A DNA stretch of 64,000 nucleotides from Eucommia ulmoides (Eukaryota; Streptophyta; Magnoliopsida; Garryales; Eucommiaceae), in contig CM028335.1 in NCBI GenBank assembly GCA_016647705.1, positions 7,722,818 through 7,786,817 on the forward strand, read 5' to 3'. Each line of letters begins with the position of its first letter. Position 1 is the stretch's first letter. Below the pieces are notes generated by a model. The model worked only from the letters and a program-made list of their open reading frames with translations. It was not told where the DNA came from and did no database searches. Below are positions 12,416 through 22,300 of this stretch, piece after piece. The position numbers and the translations under genes are program-made.

Positions 12416-14714
12416 TGTTGATCCCAAGGTTTTGATGGACAATTAAGGATTGATGTTTTTTGTGGAACTAATGTGTTTGTTGAGTGTTTCAGTATAAGAG
12501 TTCTAATTAAAGATTGAATCATGAGGAAATTATCAAAAATGCAAAGATGGATGTTGAAGAAATGAAGAGTATTGAAGATTCCGAAGAAATTATGTGAAAA
12601 CAATTCAAATACTCTTATACTCTTAATGTATCTCAAATTAGGATTATACACGACACAAATTGATGAATTATATTTTTGTGTGTTTAATTTGATAAAGTTT
12701 AGAATCCTAATCAGTTTTCAAATATTTGCTACAATGTGAAATTGAAAAAATAAAAATTGATCTAAGCGAGATTAGTGTTTAAAATTAAATATTAGTGTCA
12801 ATTGGGTTAATCGAGATTGCTTTTTTAATGGGATTAAACGATGAAGTTTAGAGTTGAAATAAGTTGAGAAAGAGAGCTTCTAGCATTGTTCGGTCAACCG
12901 AGTGATTATAGGCTGGAAAATGGTAACTCTATGAATCCATTGGTCAACTGACCAGGAGAGATAGGTCAACCGATTGGCCAAGTGAAACTCACTGAATCGA
13001 TCGATCAACTGACCGTGGTAGGATCGGTCAGCCGACCATGGCCTGATTTTAACTTAGAAATGTAACTTGAATCAATCGGTTAACCGACCAAGGGATATTT
13101 GGTTAACCAACTGCCTTATGAGGTTTGGCCTATGTCACACTCTGTATCGTTCGGTTAACCGACTGGGTATAGATTGGTCAACCGATTGTGTAGGTTGATT
13201 TTCGAGGATTTTAAGGTTTCGATCAAAAACTAGTCATTACTAGCCATTTTTGGCAAATCTAATGGAGAAATTTGGGGGATTTGAATATATTCAAGATATA
13301 ATACATCTATTTTAATATCCCTATTGATATGGTACATATAATTATAGGTTCTCTCAATTTTAGCAACTAAATACTTTTTATCTTTGTAATGGAAGTTTAA
13401 GAAATAATTTGTGGACTTAATTGAGATATTTAAAAAAATATTTTTAAGAGAATTATACTAGGATTGAATGGTTATGATATATGGGGTCTATAGGTCCTCT
13501 TTAAAGTGTTATCTTGTGAAAACTAGTCGTTGGATACAATCACATCAAGAACTTTCAAGTTCCTAATCTTTTCTAAGAGATATTATTCTGAGATTTATTC
13601 GAGAGATCATTCATGAGATTATTTGTGTGAGAAGTTCTTGAGCTAAAACACTGTTGAGTTGGCGTCACAGATCTGTGTTGCTTTACGATTCTGATTCTAT
13701 TCTTTCGGTGTTTTCCTAGTGAGATCTTTCCAAGTTGTTGTACTGAAATTTGAGTTATTATTATTGTTTATTACTTGAATTTTAGATCGTTGAAAAATCA
13801 TTTTTAAACTTAAGAGTATAAAAATTCTTTTTAAAATGATTTTGTGATATTATCTGATTACGAGCTTAATTATGTGCTACCCATACTTGTTATAATCAGA
13901 TATTAAATTCTTCACTTAAATTATATCACATAGTAAATTTTAGGAAATTAATTGAGTATAATTTTTTTGAGGTGGTAGAAGTTCCGAGTGGGAAGAAACT
14001 CATTATTTTTGTATTGGTAAGTTTATGCGGATTAGATATGGTTGGGGTTGTATTTAGTCAGGGTAGCTTGGGCTTCAATCTTTTCCGAGAAAAAGGTTGA
14101 GGTTTGATTTTTACCTAAGGTATAAAAAAGTTAGGTTATTTTTTTCTCTTGAAAAAAATTAGGTTTTGATTCTTCCTTAATAGAATTAATTTTGAGTGAT
14201 TTGTAAAGATTCAATTCTTACCTGGGAAAATAATACTTGTGAGTGTGGTAAGGTTTGATCTTAGGCCTATTAAAAAGATTAGAATGTGATTCTTCCTGTA
14301 ATAGAATTAGGTCAGTCTTTAACTTACAAAAAGATAAGGTTATTCTTTAACTTGTGAAAAACGAATTGTAAAAGTTGATTCTGAGCCAAAGAATCGTTTT
14401 AAGGGTTTGGTTCCTACCGTTAAAGAAATCAGGGTTTTGAAGGGTGCGAATCTCAGTGGAGCTCAAGTGACTGGATTAGGCAAGGTTAACTTGTTGAACC
14501 AAAATATATATTGTTGTGCTGCATTGTTTACTTTATTTACATTTTGTTTAGGTGTGCACCTAGATTTAAACACTTATTCGTTGCGTAACGAAGATAATAA
14601 TTAATTTAGAATAAATTAATTATTTGTTAAATTAAGTATTAAAATATTTAAATTGCTAAAATTTTTAGAATTACCCAATTCACCTCTCCTCTTATGTAGC
14701 TCATTAGACCAACA
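12416..14714 (+). repeat. 3' LTR of the SIRE-like copia element
   Basis: It starts TGTTGATCCCAAGG right after the purine tract and ends TTAGACCAACA. At 2.3 kb it is the most complete SIRE-like LTR of this family here. It has the same motif cluster (GGTCAACCGAC, GGTTAACCGAC) at 12888-13192. It is followed directly by Tat gag sequence. Confidence 0.85.
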
Positions 14715-15407
14715 GAAAGCTTACTATAGAGGGTCCCTTGGTTGACAGGTCTGACGCCTCCATTAGGAAATTGAGTTCACAATAGAGATGTAAGATTGAT
14801 AGAGGGTCCAACACCCCCGGCCCAGGGTGGGATATGCTCGACCTTGGTTACCAACTATAACCATTGGGTCGGAGGATGCCTTGATAAGACATGTCAAAAC
14901 CTTACTGAGCTGGAGGCTTAACTCACAAACATCAAAGAGATGTTGAGGGGGAGATAACTACAACTGACTTACAATAATTATTCAGCAAGGATATCTTGGA
15001 AGAACTAGTACCCCGAAGATCTGTTTACCCATTGTCACCTTCAATAAAGCTACATATCCCATGGAGCACCTCTCCACCTTCTACATATTGATGGATTGTT
15101 TTTTGGGAGGGGGGAGGAGGGCTCCAATACTATAAGGCCATGATCGTTACTTACTATCCTTACAGGTAGATCAAGGATTTGGTAGGAGGGATTGAGGCCG
15201 ACATCCATCCATTGCTTCAAGGAATTGGAGAAGTTACTCACCTCGCAGTTCAACCATTCATAGAAAAGGCCCAAAATCGTTGTGCACATCTTTACTATCC
15301 AATAGGGCACGATGGATCCCCTAGGTGATTTCCTTGAGATTCAACACCATGATGTTGAGTTGCATTTATATAAATGATAAACTGGTGCTATCTTCTTCTA
15401 TGGATGA
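14715..15407 (+). pseudogene. Tat gypsy gag remnant (retrotransposon gag domain)
   Basis: Plus-strand reading gives phrases typical of Tat gag, such as FKELEKLLTSQFNHS and GTMDPLGDFLE near 15210-15345. It follows the SIRE-like 3' LTR and is cut by the solo LTR at 15408. The reading continues after that insertion as MDDLHYDQLFYGLN at 18164. It is broken. Confidence 0.7.
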
Positions 15408-15830
15408 TGTAAGACCTCAATCGTAGCATGTACGTCATTTTAGTTGCATTTTAGAGTAACTGAAAAAATTCGAGGTGAAATTGGGTCAATTAAAATTCAA
15501 ATTAAAAATTTATGAGTCAATTTGAAAATTTAGACAACAATCTATCAAAAAATTTACGTTTAACTTTTGAATTAAAATTTTTGGGAGTGAGATTGCAATT
15601 TAGAAAATGTTAAGGGTGAAATTACCATATTAAACTCTTATAAATGGTGAAGTGAACTCAAAATATGATTTTAGAAATTAGGGGGGAGGGAAGAGTAATT
15701 TAGGCAAAGGGTTCTAGAAACATATAGAAATCCAATCTCTCAGCCGTGAGATCAACCGGTGGGCAGACGATTTGGGTAGTGGACGACATGGCTTGAAGGG
15801 GGAGCTTTCTCGTCCACTAATTACATGCAG

Positions 15831-15841
15831 ATATATATATA

Positions 15842-15912
<71 letters not shown>
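15831..15912. repeat. (TA)n microsatellite in the solo LTR
   Basis: An almost pure TA run of about 80 bp, with one TTTATA interruption at its left. Confidence 0.95.
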
Positions 15913-15915
<3 letters not shown>

Positions 15916-15989
15916 TGCCCGCAGTGATCTGGAATCAAAGACAAAAAATCTAGAGAGAGAGAGGGTTCGGCCGGGTGCTCCGATCGTCG

Positions 15990-16550
15990 CCGGAAGGGGT
16001 GTCGCCATTCGGGCCGATGGTGTGTGTGTTGCTGCTGTCGTGGGTATGTGGGAATTCTTCAGTGTGTACATGATCGGACGAGTGTGTGTGTGTCTCACGT
16101 AGGTGTGCTGTTCTGATCGCCGACGGTCGTGTGTGTGTGTGGGCTGTCCGTTCGTCGGGCGTGCATGTGTTTTATCTGTCGTTTTGTCTGTCGTTCAGTC
16201 AGAGTATGTATGTGCGTTCTGTTCGCCGGCAGTGCGTCGTTCATCCGTCGTGGGTGCTCTGTTCTGTCCGGTCGGCGATCGCATGCCTGTGTGTATGTCG
16301 CTGCTCGTTTAGTGGCGTGGGGGTGTCGCCGGCGTATGTGGGTTGTCGATCGTCGGTAGTGTCGATGGTGTGATGTTTTGTTCATCGTCCAGTCTGGGTG
16401 TTTGTGTGTGCCGCTGTGTGTGTGTTCCTCCGGCAGTATGGGTCGTATGTGTCTTGTTGCAGTTCGACCGGTAATGGTGTGGGTGTGTGGGTGTGAGGTC
16501 GCCGGTGGTCGGCGACAGAAGCGAAAGAGAGAGAGAGAGAGAGAGAGCGT
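15990..16550. repeat. GT-rich, CpG-bearing low-complexity block ending in (GA)n
   Basis: The block is rich in GTGTGTG, GTCGTC and CCGTTCGTCG words and is much richer in GC than anything around it. It ends with (GA)n at about 16527-16547. Overlapping open frames on both strands are low-complexity (Arg/Thr/His or Cys/Val/Arg) and are not taken as genes. Confidence 0.6.
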
Positions 16551-17369
16551 TGGATGAACTCAGAGAAAAAAAAAATAAAGAATTTACACAAACCACCCCA
16601 CTGAAAATCAAAAACCCATCTCGTGGTCGCCAAACGATTAGGAACCAGGTAAAATTTCAATAGGTTATTAATTTTCATTAAATTAAATTTTATTTAGCGT
16701 TACAAATCCAAAAATCGTAACAATTTCGTAACGATTAATTAATTTTAATTACGTGGTACATAAAATAGTAACGATTCGGAATATAGGGTCTGCATTATAT
16801 GATTCGAATGTTTTAGATAAGATATTAATTTAGGCTCTGTCACTATTAGGCTTGCAAACATCGGTGTCCCGATAGAGTGTGGTCAGTGAAGGTTTTGGAA
16901 AGCGGTTAACGAGGTGAGTGTATTGTCTTCTTACCAAACTATTTTTCTATATATATATATATGATGAAACATGTGTTTACTTAAACTGGATGAATTTATA
17001 AATGATATGGATCAAGTAGGATTTTGGTGAGTTGGTAAACTGGATTTTCAGAAGATTTAAATGGTTTTCGAAATGAAGGTGAAAATGAATTTTTGTTGGA
17101 TTTGGTGAAATCAGACGGTGTTTTTAAAAGAGAATAGAAAACAGCTGTTTTTCTAAAAATGCCTGGTTTTCTAAAAATAAAGGGTGGAAAAGTAGTTTTG
17201 ATAAAATCAGACATTTCTTTAAAAGAAAGTGTGAAATATGATTTTTGAATTTAAAAGTTGGTTTTGAGGAAAAGAGATAGACATGGTGATTTAACGATAT
17301 TAAGTAGATGATATTTATTGAATTATGATTCGATGATGTTGTATTTGATTTGACGATGCCATAGTATTT

Positions 17370-17509
17370 ATCCGTTTCGGTAGAGTAAGGTTATCCGCTT
17401 CAGTGGAGTGATGTTATTCGCTTCGGCGGAGTGATGTTTATCTGCTTCGGCAGAGTGATGTTAGACGTTTATACTGCGCAATGATTATCCGCTTCGACGG
17501 AGTGATGGG
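17370..17509 (+). repeat. Tandem array of a 23-24-bp unit that folds into TTCG hairpins
   Basis: Six units begin near 17371, 17394, 17417, 17441, 17464 (decayed) and 17488. The core is CCGCTTCGGCGG or a variant, followed by AGTGATGTTA. The core can form a 4-bp stem with a TTCG loop. One unit, CTGCTTCGGCAG, has both sides of the stem changed together. Confidence 0.75.
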
Positions 17510-18163
17510 TGTTCGTAGGAAGGCATATCCTACGGATGGTACGGTACCGTTGCAACTCCTGATCGTGAGGTTAAAATGATCACTATGGCTAGCCAGTGTG
17601 TGTTGCGGTGGAGTGGGTGTTTGAGATGTGATGTTTTACTTATACTAGGTGATTTATTATTTATTATAGTAATTGGTATTATTTTACTAGATGGGTTGGA
17701 GTGGAACTTATATTTATTGCTTTATTTTCACTGCTTATATTATGGAGAATTTTACTAGTTACGTGCTGTTTCTATACTCACGCTTGATCCATTTAGATGT
17801 TGTAGAATGAATTATTATTATAAAATATTTTTACTAAGAAGGCAGTACACTCGTAGGTAAAATAGTTAGGAGTCGGTCGGTCCCCTACTGGCGCTAGATA
17901 GAGTTATACGGGTCACGCAAAGGAGTCATTTGAGGAAAATTTTGGAGGGGAAATACCAGAAATAAAATCTAAGGAGGTTCAGGGGATTTGTTTGTTTGTA
18001 TTTATATTCGGGGAGGTGTATCCCTATCAGATGAGATTATTATATGTGTTGTATAAAGTTATAATTTTGTTATTGACGTATTGGGGTTGGCTAATCAGTT
18101 GGGCGGAGTCATGTCTACGTCACGCCGGCCCCATATGACGGGTGTCCGGGGTGGGGTGTGACA

Positions 18164-18517
18164 GATGACCTACACTACGACCAATTGTTCTACGGGCTTA
18201 ATATTAACCATGTTGTGCATTGGAAGAAGTATTGGACAAGGCCTCATACTTATAGTCCATGGACACTCAGTTAGCTACCCGAGAAGAGTCGGACGGAGGT
18301 CACCAAAAGATTGCTCAGGAACAAATCAAGAGAGGACTTCTTCTCGACGCCACGGTGCAAAGAAGTTACAAGCTAAAGGGTGGCTTGGGCCATTTCCCAA
18401 TGACAATGGAAGACTTCTGACCTAGAAATTTATGCCTTTTATAAACTTATGATGTAAGATAATTTGATCAACTCTCTCCACTCACTCAAAGCATCACAGA
18501 TGGAAGAGTTTCCACCT
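18164..18517 (+). pseudogene. Tat gag remnant between two solo LTRs
   Basis: It continues the gag reading interrupted at 15407 (MDDLHYDQLFYGLN...). It runs to the CACCT target site of the next solo LTR. It is broken. Confidence 0.6.
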
Positions 18518-19380
18518 TGAAAAAGTGACTAATGAAAAGTGTGAAGATTCAGCCGACTTCCGACCTCCGAACACCCTCTGTTCGGTAATTCCTGAATGGT
18601 TGAACCCTTGGTCGAGCTCCGACCTCCAAACACCCTTTGCTTGGTAATAGCTAAAAGGTAGACCCCATCCTATTTGACTAAGCAGGATCATTAACGGTGC
18701 CTCTGTTCGGTTTAGCAGTCTAGAAGATATTGTGGGCCCTGAGCCGAGCTTCGACCTCCGAGCACCCTCTGCTCGGTAATCGTTATAATGGGGACACCTA
18801 GTCCAAATAGGGTCCTCCTCGCATTCCCCTGCTAGATCCAGCACCTTTGGAGGCCTTTGAAGTCCGGTTCCGAGCACAAGAGGTCTGAGCTCCACTCTCC
18901 GATCAACCCCTACTCGGGATCAATACTATGGGCAGAACAGCTCATTCCAGTAGCACCACAACCATGAGCTCAGCCTGTTCTCCTTAATCATGTTGGGTTG
19001 GCTTATGGGTTCTCCTTGATAGGCCTGAAGGCCAAGCCCAAACGCTTAGTTTCCTCACTCGTCTGCTCATTTGCCACGCACCGAGTTACAGTAATTAACA
19101 TAGCTCAAACCCCTAATTCTGCATCGCTAATTGTTCTCCACTCCTAAAATTACCTAAGCATCCAAATGCCTCAGGTAATGCGAATCATTTGATTGAAAGC
19201 ATATTTAAGCATTCTCCCCCGAGCTCTTACTCTCACGTCGGAGAGACTTCACTAGGTACAATCCTGGTGGGTCTTTGTGCAGGTACAAGCTCGGAATCTC
19301 AACTCGAATTCTACAGAGTGACTCTGGACCTCAAAGCGATAAAAGTTTACTAATCTCCGATTTCAGTTACTAGCACCCAT
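18518..19380 (+). mobile_element. Solo LTR of another gypsy family
   Basis: It is bounded by a perfect duplication CACCT (18513-18517 and 19381-19385). It starts TGAAAAAGTG and ends TAGCACCCAT; the last two bases are AT rather than the usual CA. An upstream GAGCTCTTACTCTCAC and GTGCAGGTACAAG near the 3' end resemble Tat-type LTR ends. Three imperfect 30-35-bp repeats (core CGACCTCCGAACACCCTCTG) lie at 18555-18783. No internal region is present. Confidence 0.6.
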
Positions 19381-19620
19381 CACCTCTAAAATATTGGCTC
19401 GAGACCTACCCCTCTAAGAGAAGAGGCCCAAGGAAAGAACAATGAAAAATACTTTAAGTGTCACAATGATCGTGTTCATACTATGTACAGGTGTTTTCAA
19501 TTGAACGAGGATATGGAACCCCTCAGACATAGGGATAACTAGAAGATATACGTGTAGTGCGACAACTGACAAACATCCCAAAGGAAAAGTATTCTTCCAC
19601 GGGGCAGAGGATTACGATTG
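19381..19620 (+). pseudogene. Tat gag zinc-knuckle remnant
   Basis: Plus-strand reading near 19450-19530 contains KCHNDRVHTMYRCFQLNED. This fits the CX..HX..C knuckle and following ECFxLKEEIE-type phrase of Tat gag proteins. It follows the solo LTR directly and leads into unclassified AT-rich DNA. It is broken. Confidence 0.6.
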
Positions 19621-19947
19621 TACACACAACATGTTGACCCTTTAAGATTATAATAATAAATTCCTCGCCAAATTGTCCGGCACAAATTCTAACTGGATAG
19701 AATTTGTGATGAAAAGGCCTTAAAGTTCAAGGGGCTATTTCGTCAATTTGAGCAAATTTTCTCAAATTTGAAAAAAATAAGGACTAAATTAAAAATTATA
19801 TAAACTTCATTCTTAAGGCCATAATGCTCAAAGTGTTCAATAAAGGTTCAAATATTATATAGTCAATCTTAAGTGTTAGTTTGGTCATTTTTCGAACAAC
19901 AGTTCAAATTTGAAAAGTTTAGGGACTTAAATGAAAAATTCAAAAAT

Positions 19948-19978
<31 letters not shown>

Positions 19979-20855
19979 TCAAATCAATTTGAAAGCATAA
20001 TTTTTTTAACATTCCAATGTATTCTTAAGGCTAATAAAATTTGCCTTTCAAAGCTCCAATTAAAAATTTTGAAAAGTGAAGCGGTCGAAATCAAAATTTT
20101 CAAAAAACTATTTGACACCACAATTGGCCAAATTAATCCTTTTTTTTTTTTCAATTCAAGTGTTTATGGTGCCCAATTTCGTTTTCTAAAATTTGATTTT
20201 GAGGAAAAATATTTGGAATCAAAACTTTCAAAAAATTCCAAAGTGGCCCAAAATTTTAGAAATTTGTAATTTTGATTTAATCCAGTAAACAATTTAATGG
20301 AATAATATTACTATTAACCCCCCAATCAATCCAATTTCGATAACCTTGATTTATTAATCCTTATTCTTGACATTCAAAAGTTTCAAGGACTAAATTGAAA
20401 AAAAAAATCTTTTCCATTTTCATCCCTAATTAAATTAAGGAAAAATTACCTATTAATCCCAAAAAAAGAAATTATTTACCACCTACACCCATCAATTTTT
20501 CTTTGCACCAATTAGTCCCGTCAACACGTTTTTCTTGCACCAATTAGTCCCATCAACACCTTTCCTTACACCAATTAGTCCCATTTTAAAAAATGGTGAG
20601 GATTGAGTTTACCAAAATGTCCTCCCATGAGTTTCACATTGAGAAGGAAGATCGTTAAATTGGTGTACCACCTTCGTCAGCCGCCTGCCGCAGCCGCTGC
20701 CACCGCCGGTCGCCGGTCACCGCCGCCGCCGGTCGCCGCCGCCATAAATTACAGCTTTACCCGAAACTTTATCACTTTTTGTCACTTTTATATGTTTCAA
20801 AAAAAAAAAATCTTAATTTTAGGATAAAATCGTTACTAAACGTAATGTAAAATAA
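19621..20855. other. Unclassified AT-rich insertion, left part
   Basis: This starts the long block between Tat gag and Tat pol. It has A-runs (about 19951-19973), T-runs, and three short copies of CACCAATTAGTCCC at 20505-20584. A GC-rich codon-like patch at 20680-20746 (GCCGCC/GTCGCC) sits in a short low-complexity frame. I found no LTR ends or domains and cannot name the element. Confidence 0.4.
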
Positions 20856-21660
20856 GAGAACAATTGATGTTATATTCAATATTTACAGGTGTTCAATGTA
20901 ATATCATATGTATTTTACTCTGCATACAAAAATAAGAGAATAATGGATGTTACATTCAACATCCACATGAGGGGTATTTTGGTTAGAAAAAAATAACATT
21001 AAAAAACAAACACAGTTGATGTTACATTCAACATCCATAGGTGTTGAATGTTATATTCAACATCCACATGAGGGGTATTTTGGTTAGAAAAAAATAACAT
21101 TAAAAAAAAAAAATAGTTAATGTTACATTCAACATCCACATGTGTTAAATGTTACATTCAACATCCACATAAAGGGCATTCAACATCTACATTAGGGGCA
21201 TTTTGGTCAGAAAAAAATAACATTAAAAAAAAACCCACAATTGATGTTATATTCAACATCCACAGGTGTTGAATGTTACATTCAATATCCACATGAGGGA
21301 CATTCAACATCCACATGAGGGGCATTTTGGTCAGAAAAAAATAATATTAACAAAAAAAAAAAAACACAGTTGATGTTACATTCAACACTTACATTTGTTA
21401 AATGTTACATTCAACATCCACATGAGAGGCATTTTGGTCAGAAAAAAATAACATTAAAAAAAAAAAAAAAAAACAATTGATGTTACATTCAACACCGAAT
21501 GTTACATTCAACATCCACATGAAGGGTATTTTGGTCAGAAAAAAATAGCATAAAACAAAAAAAAAACAAAAAAAAAACAAAAAAACAAAAAAAAATTAAT
21601 AATTTTGATGTTAATTCAACATCCATGTGAGGGGTATTTTGGTCATAAAAAGATAAAAGG
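20856..21660. repeat. Minisatellite-like array with TTGATGTTACATTCAACATC units
   Basis: About seven variable units of roughly 100-120 bp. They contain GATGTTACATTCAACATCCA, GAGGGGTATTTTGGT and AAAAAATAACATTAAAA followed by an A-run. GATGTTACATTCAACATC is itself nearly palindromic. Related words recur at about 25600-26030, right of the large inverted repeat. Confidence 0.75.
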
Positions 21661-21904
21661 ACTTATTGGTGCAAAAAAAAAAGTAATGGAAATATTTGGT
21701 AATTTCTTTTGTATTTGAGGACTAAATGGTGCATGCCACTTAAATTAACTCCCCATTTTCACCCTAAGTCAAGTTAAACTTTCCCTTTCTAGTTCTTCGT
21801 TGCTATGAGTATTGAAAATTAAGGAAAATTCAAGCTAAGTTAAAGAGGAAAACAAATGGGGTTCAACCTGCGGTTTTGCAGGTTCTACAAGGGGGCAGCC
21901 TGCA

Positions 21905-22300
21905 ATTTGCATGCTGCCATCAGCAAACTGACCTTGTTCCGTGCATCCCTGGATGCGCAGAACAAAGGCAGCCTCCATTTCCCAATTTCGAGTTGTTTAC
22001 GTAATAAATGTTTTTTCTGTAAAAAAAAATTCTAACAAATTATGGTTTTAAATTTATTTACACAATCCAAATATCCCAGTGTTCTGAACACTGGGTTATT
22101 TGCATTTGCATGTTACCATGAGCAAACTGACCGTGTTTCGTGCATCCCTCGATGCGCAGAACAAAGGCAGTCTTCCTTCCCCAATTTCGAGTTGTTTACG
22201 TAATAAATGTTTTTTTTTAAAAAAAATCTGACAAATGGTGGTTCTAAACTTATTTACACAATCCAAATATCCCGGTGTTCGGAACACCGGGACTTGGATT
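21905..22300. repeat. 199-bp tandem duplication at the left edge of the large inverted repeat
   Basis: Unit starts at 21905 and 22104 (ATTTGCATG...). Shared blocks are GCAAACTGACC, ATGCGCAGAACAAAGGCAG, CCAATTTCGAGTTG and ACACAATCCAAATATCCC. Only the second unit pairs with the right arm of the inverted repeat. Confidence 0.8.

Larger units (their letters stand above)
15408..18163 (+). mobile_element. 2.76-kb solo LTR, probably chromovirus (Tekay/Del-like) gypsy
   Basis: It starts TGTAAGACCTCAA, ends GGGGTGTGACA and is flanked by a perfect 5-bp duplication GATGA (15403-15407 and 18164-18168). The gag reading on the left continues on the right, so this is a clean insertion into the Tat element. 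No internal region exists. The size and the TGTAAGACC...GTGACA ends suggest a Tekay/Del lineage, which is an inference. Internally it has a (TA)n run, a GT-rich and GC-richer block, a GA run and a short tandem array. Plus orientation is tentative. Confidence 0.85.

Noticed and set aside
16086-16678. Several overlapping frames of 60-100 codons around 16.1-16.7 kb
   Set aside because: All are by-products of the GT-rich and GA-rich low-complexity block in the solo LTR; composition is extreme and no motif is seen.
20603-20827. 74-codon frame with Ala/Pro/Arg-rich middle
   Set aside because: It is built on a GCCGCC/GTCGCC run within AT-rich repeat DNA.
20856-21660. CRISPR-like regular repeats
   Set aside because: Units vary in length and merge into A-runs; this is plant nuclear DNA and the pattern is a minisatellite.
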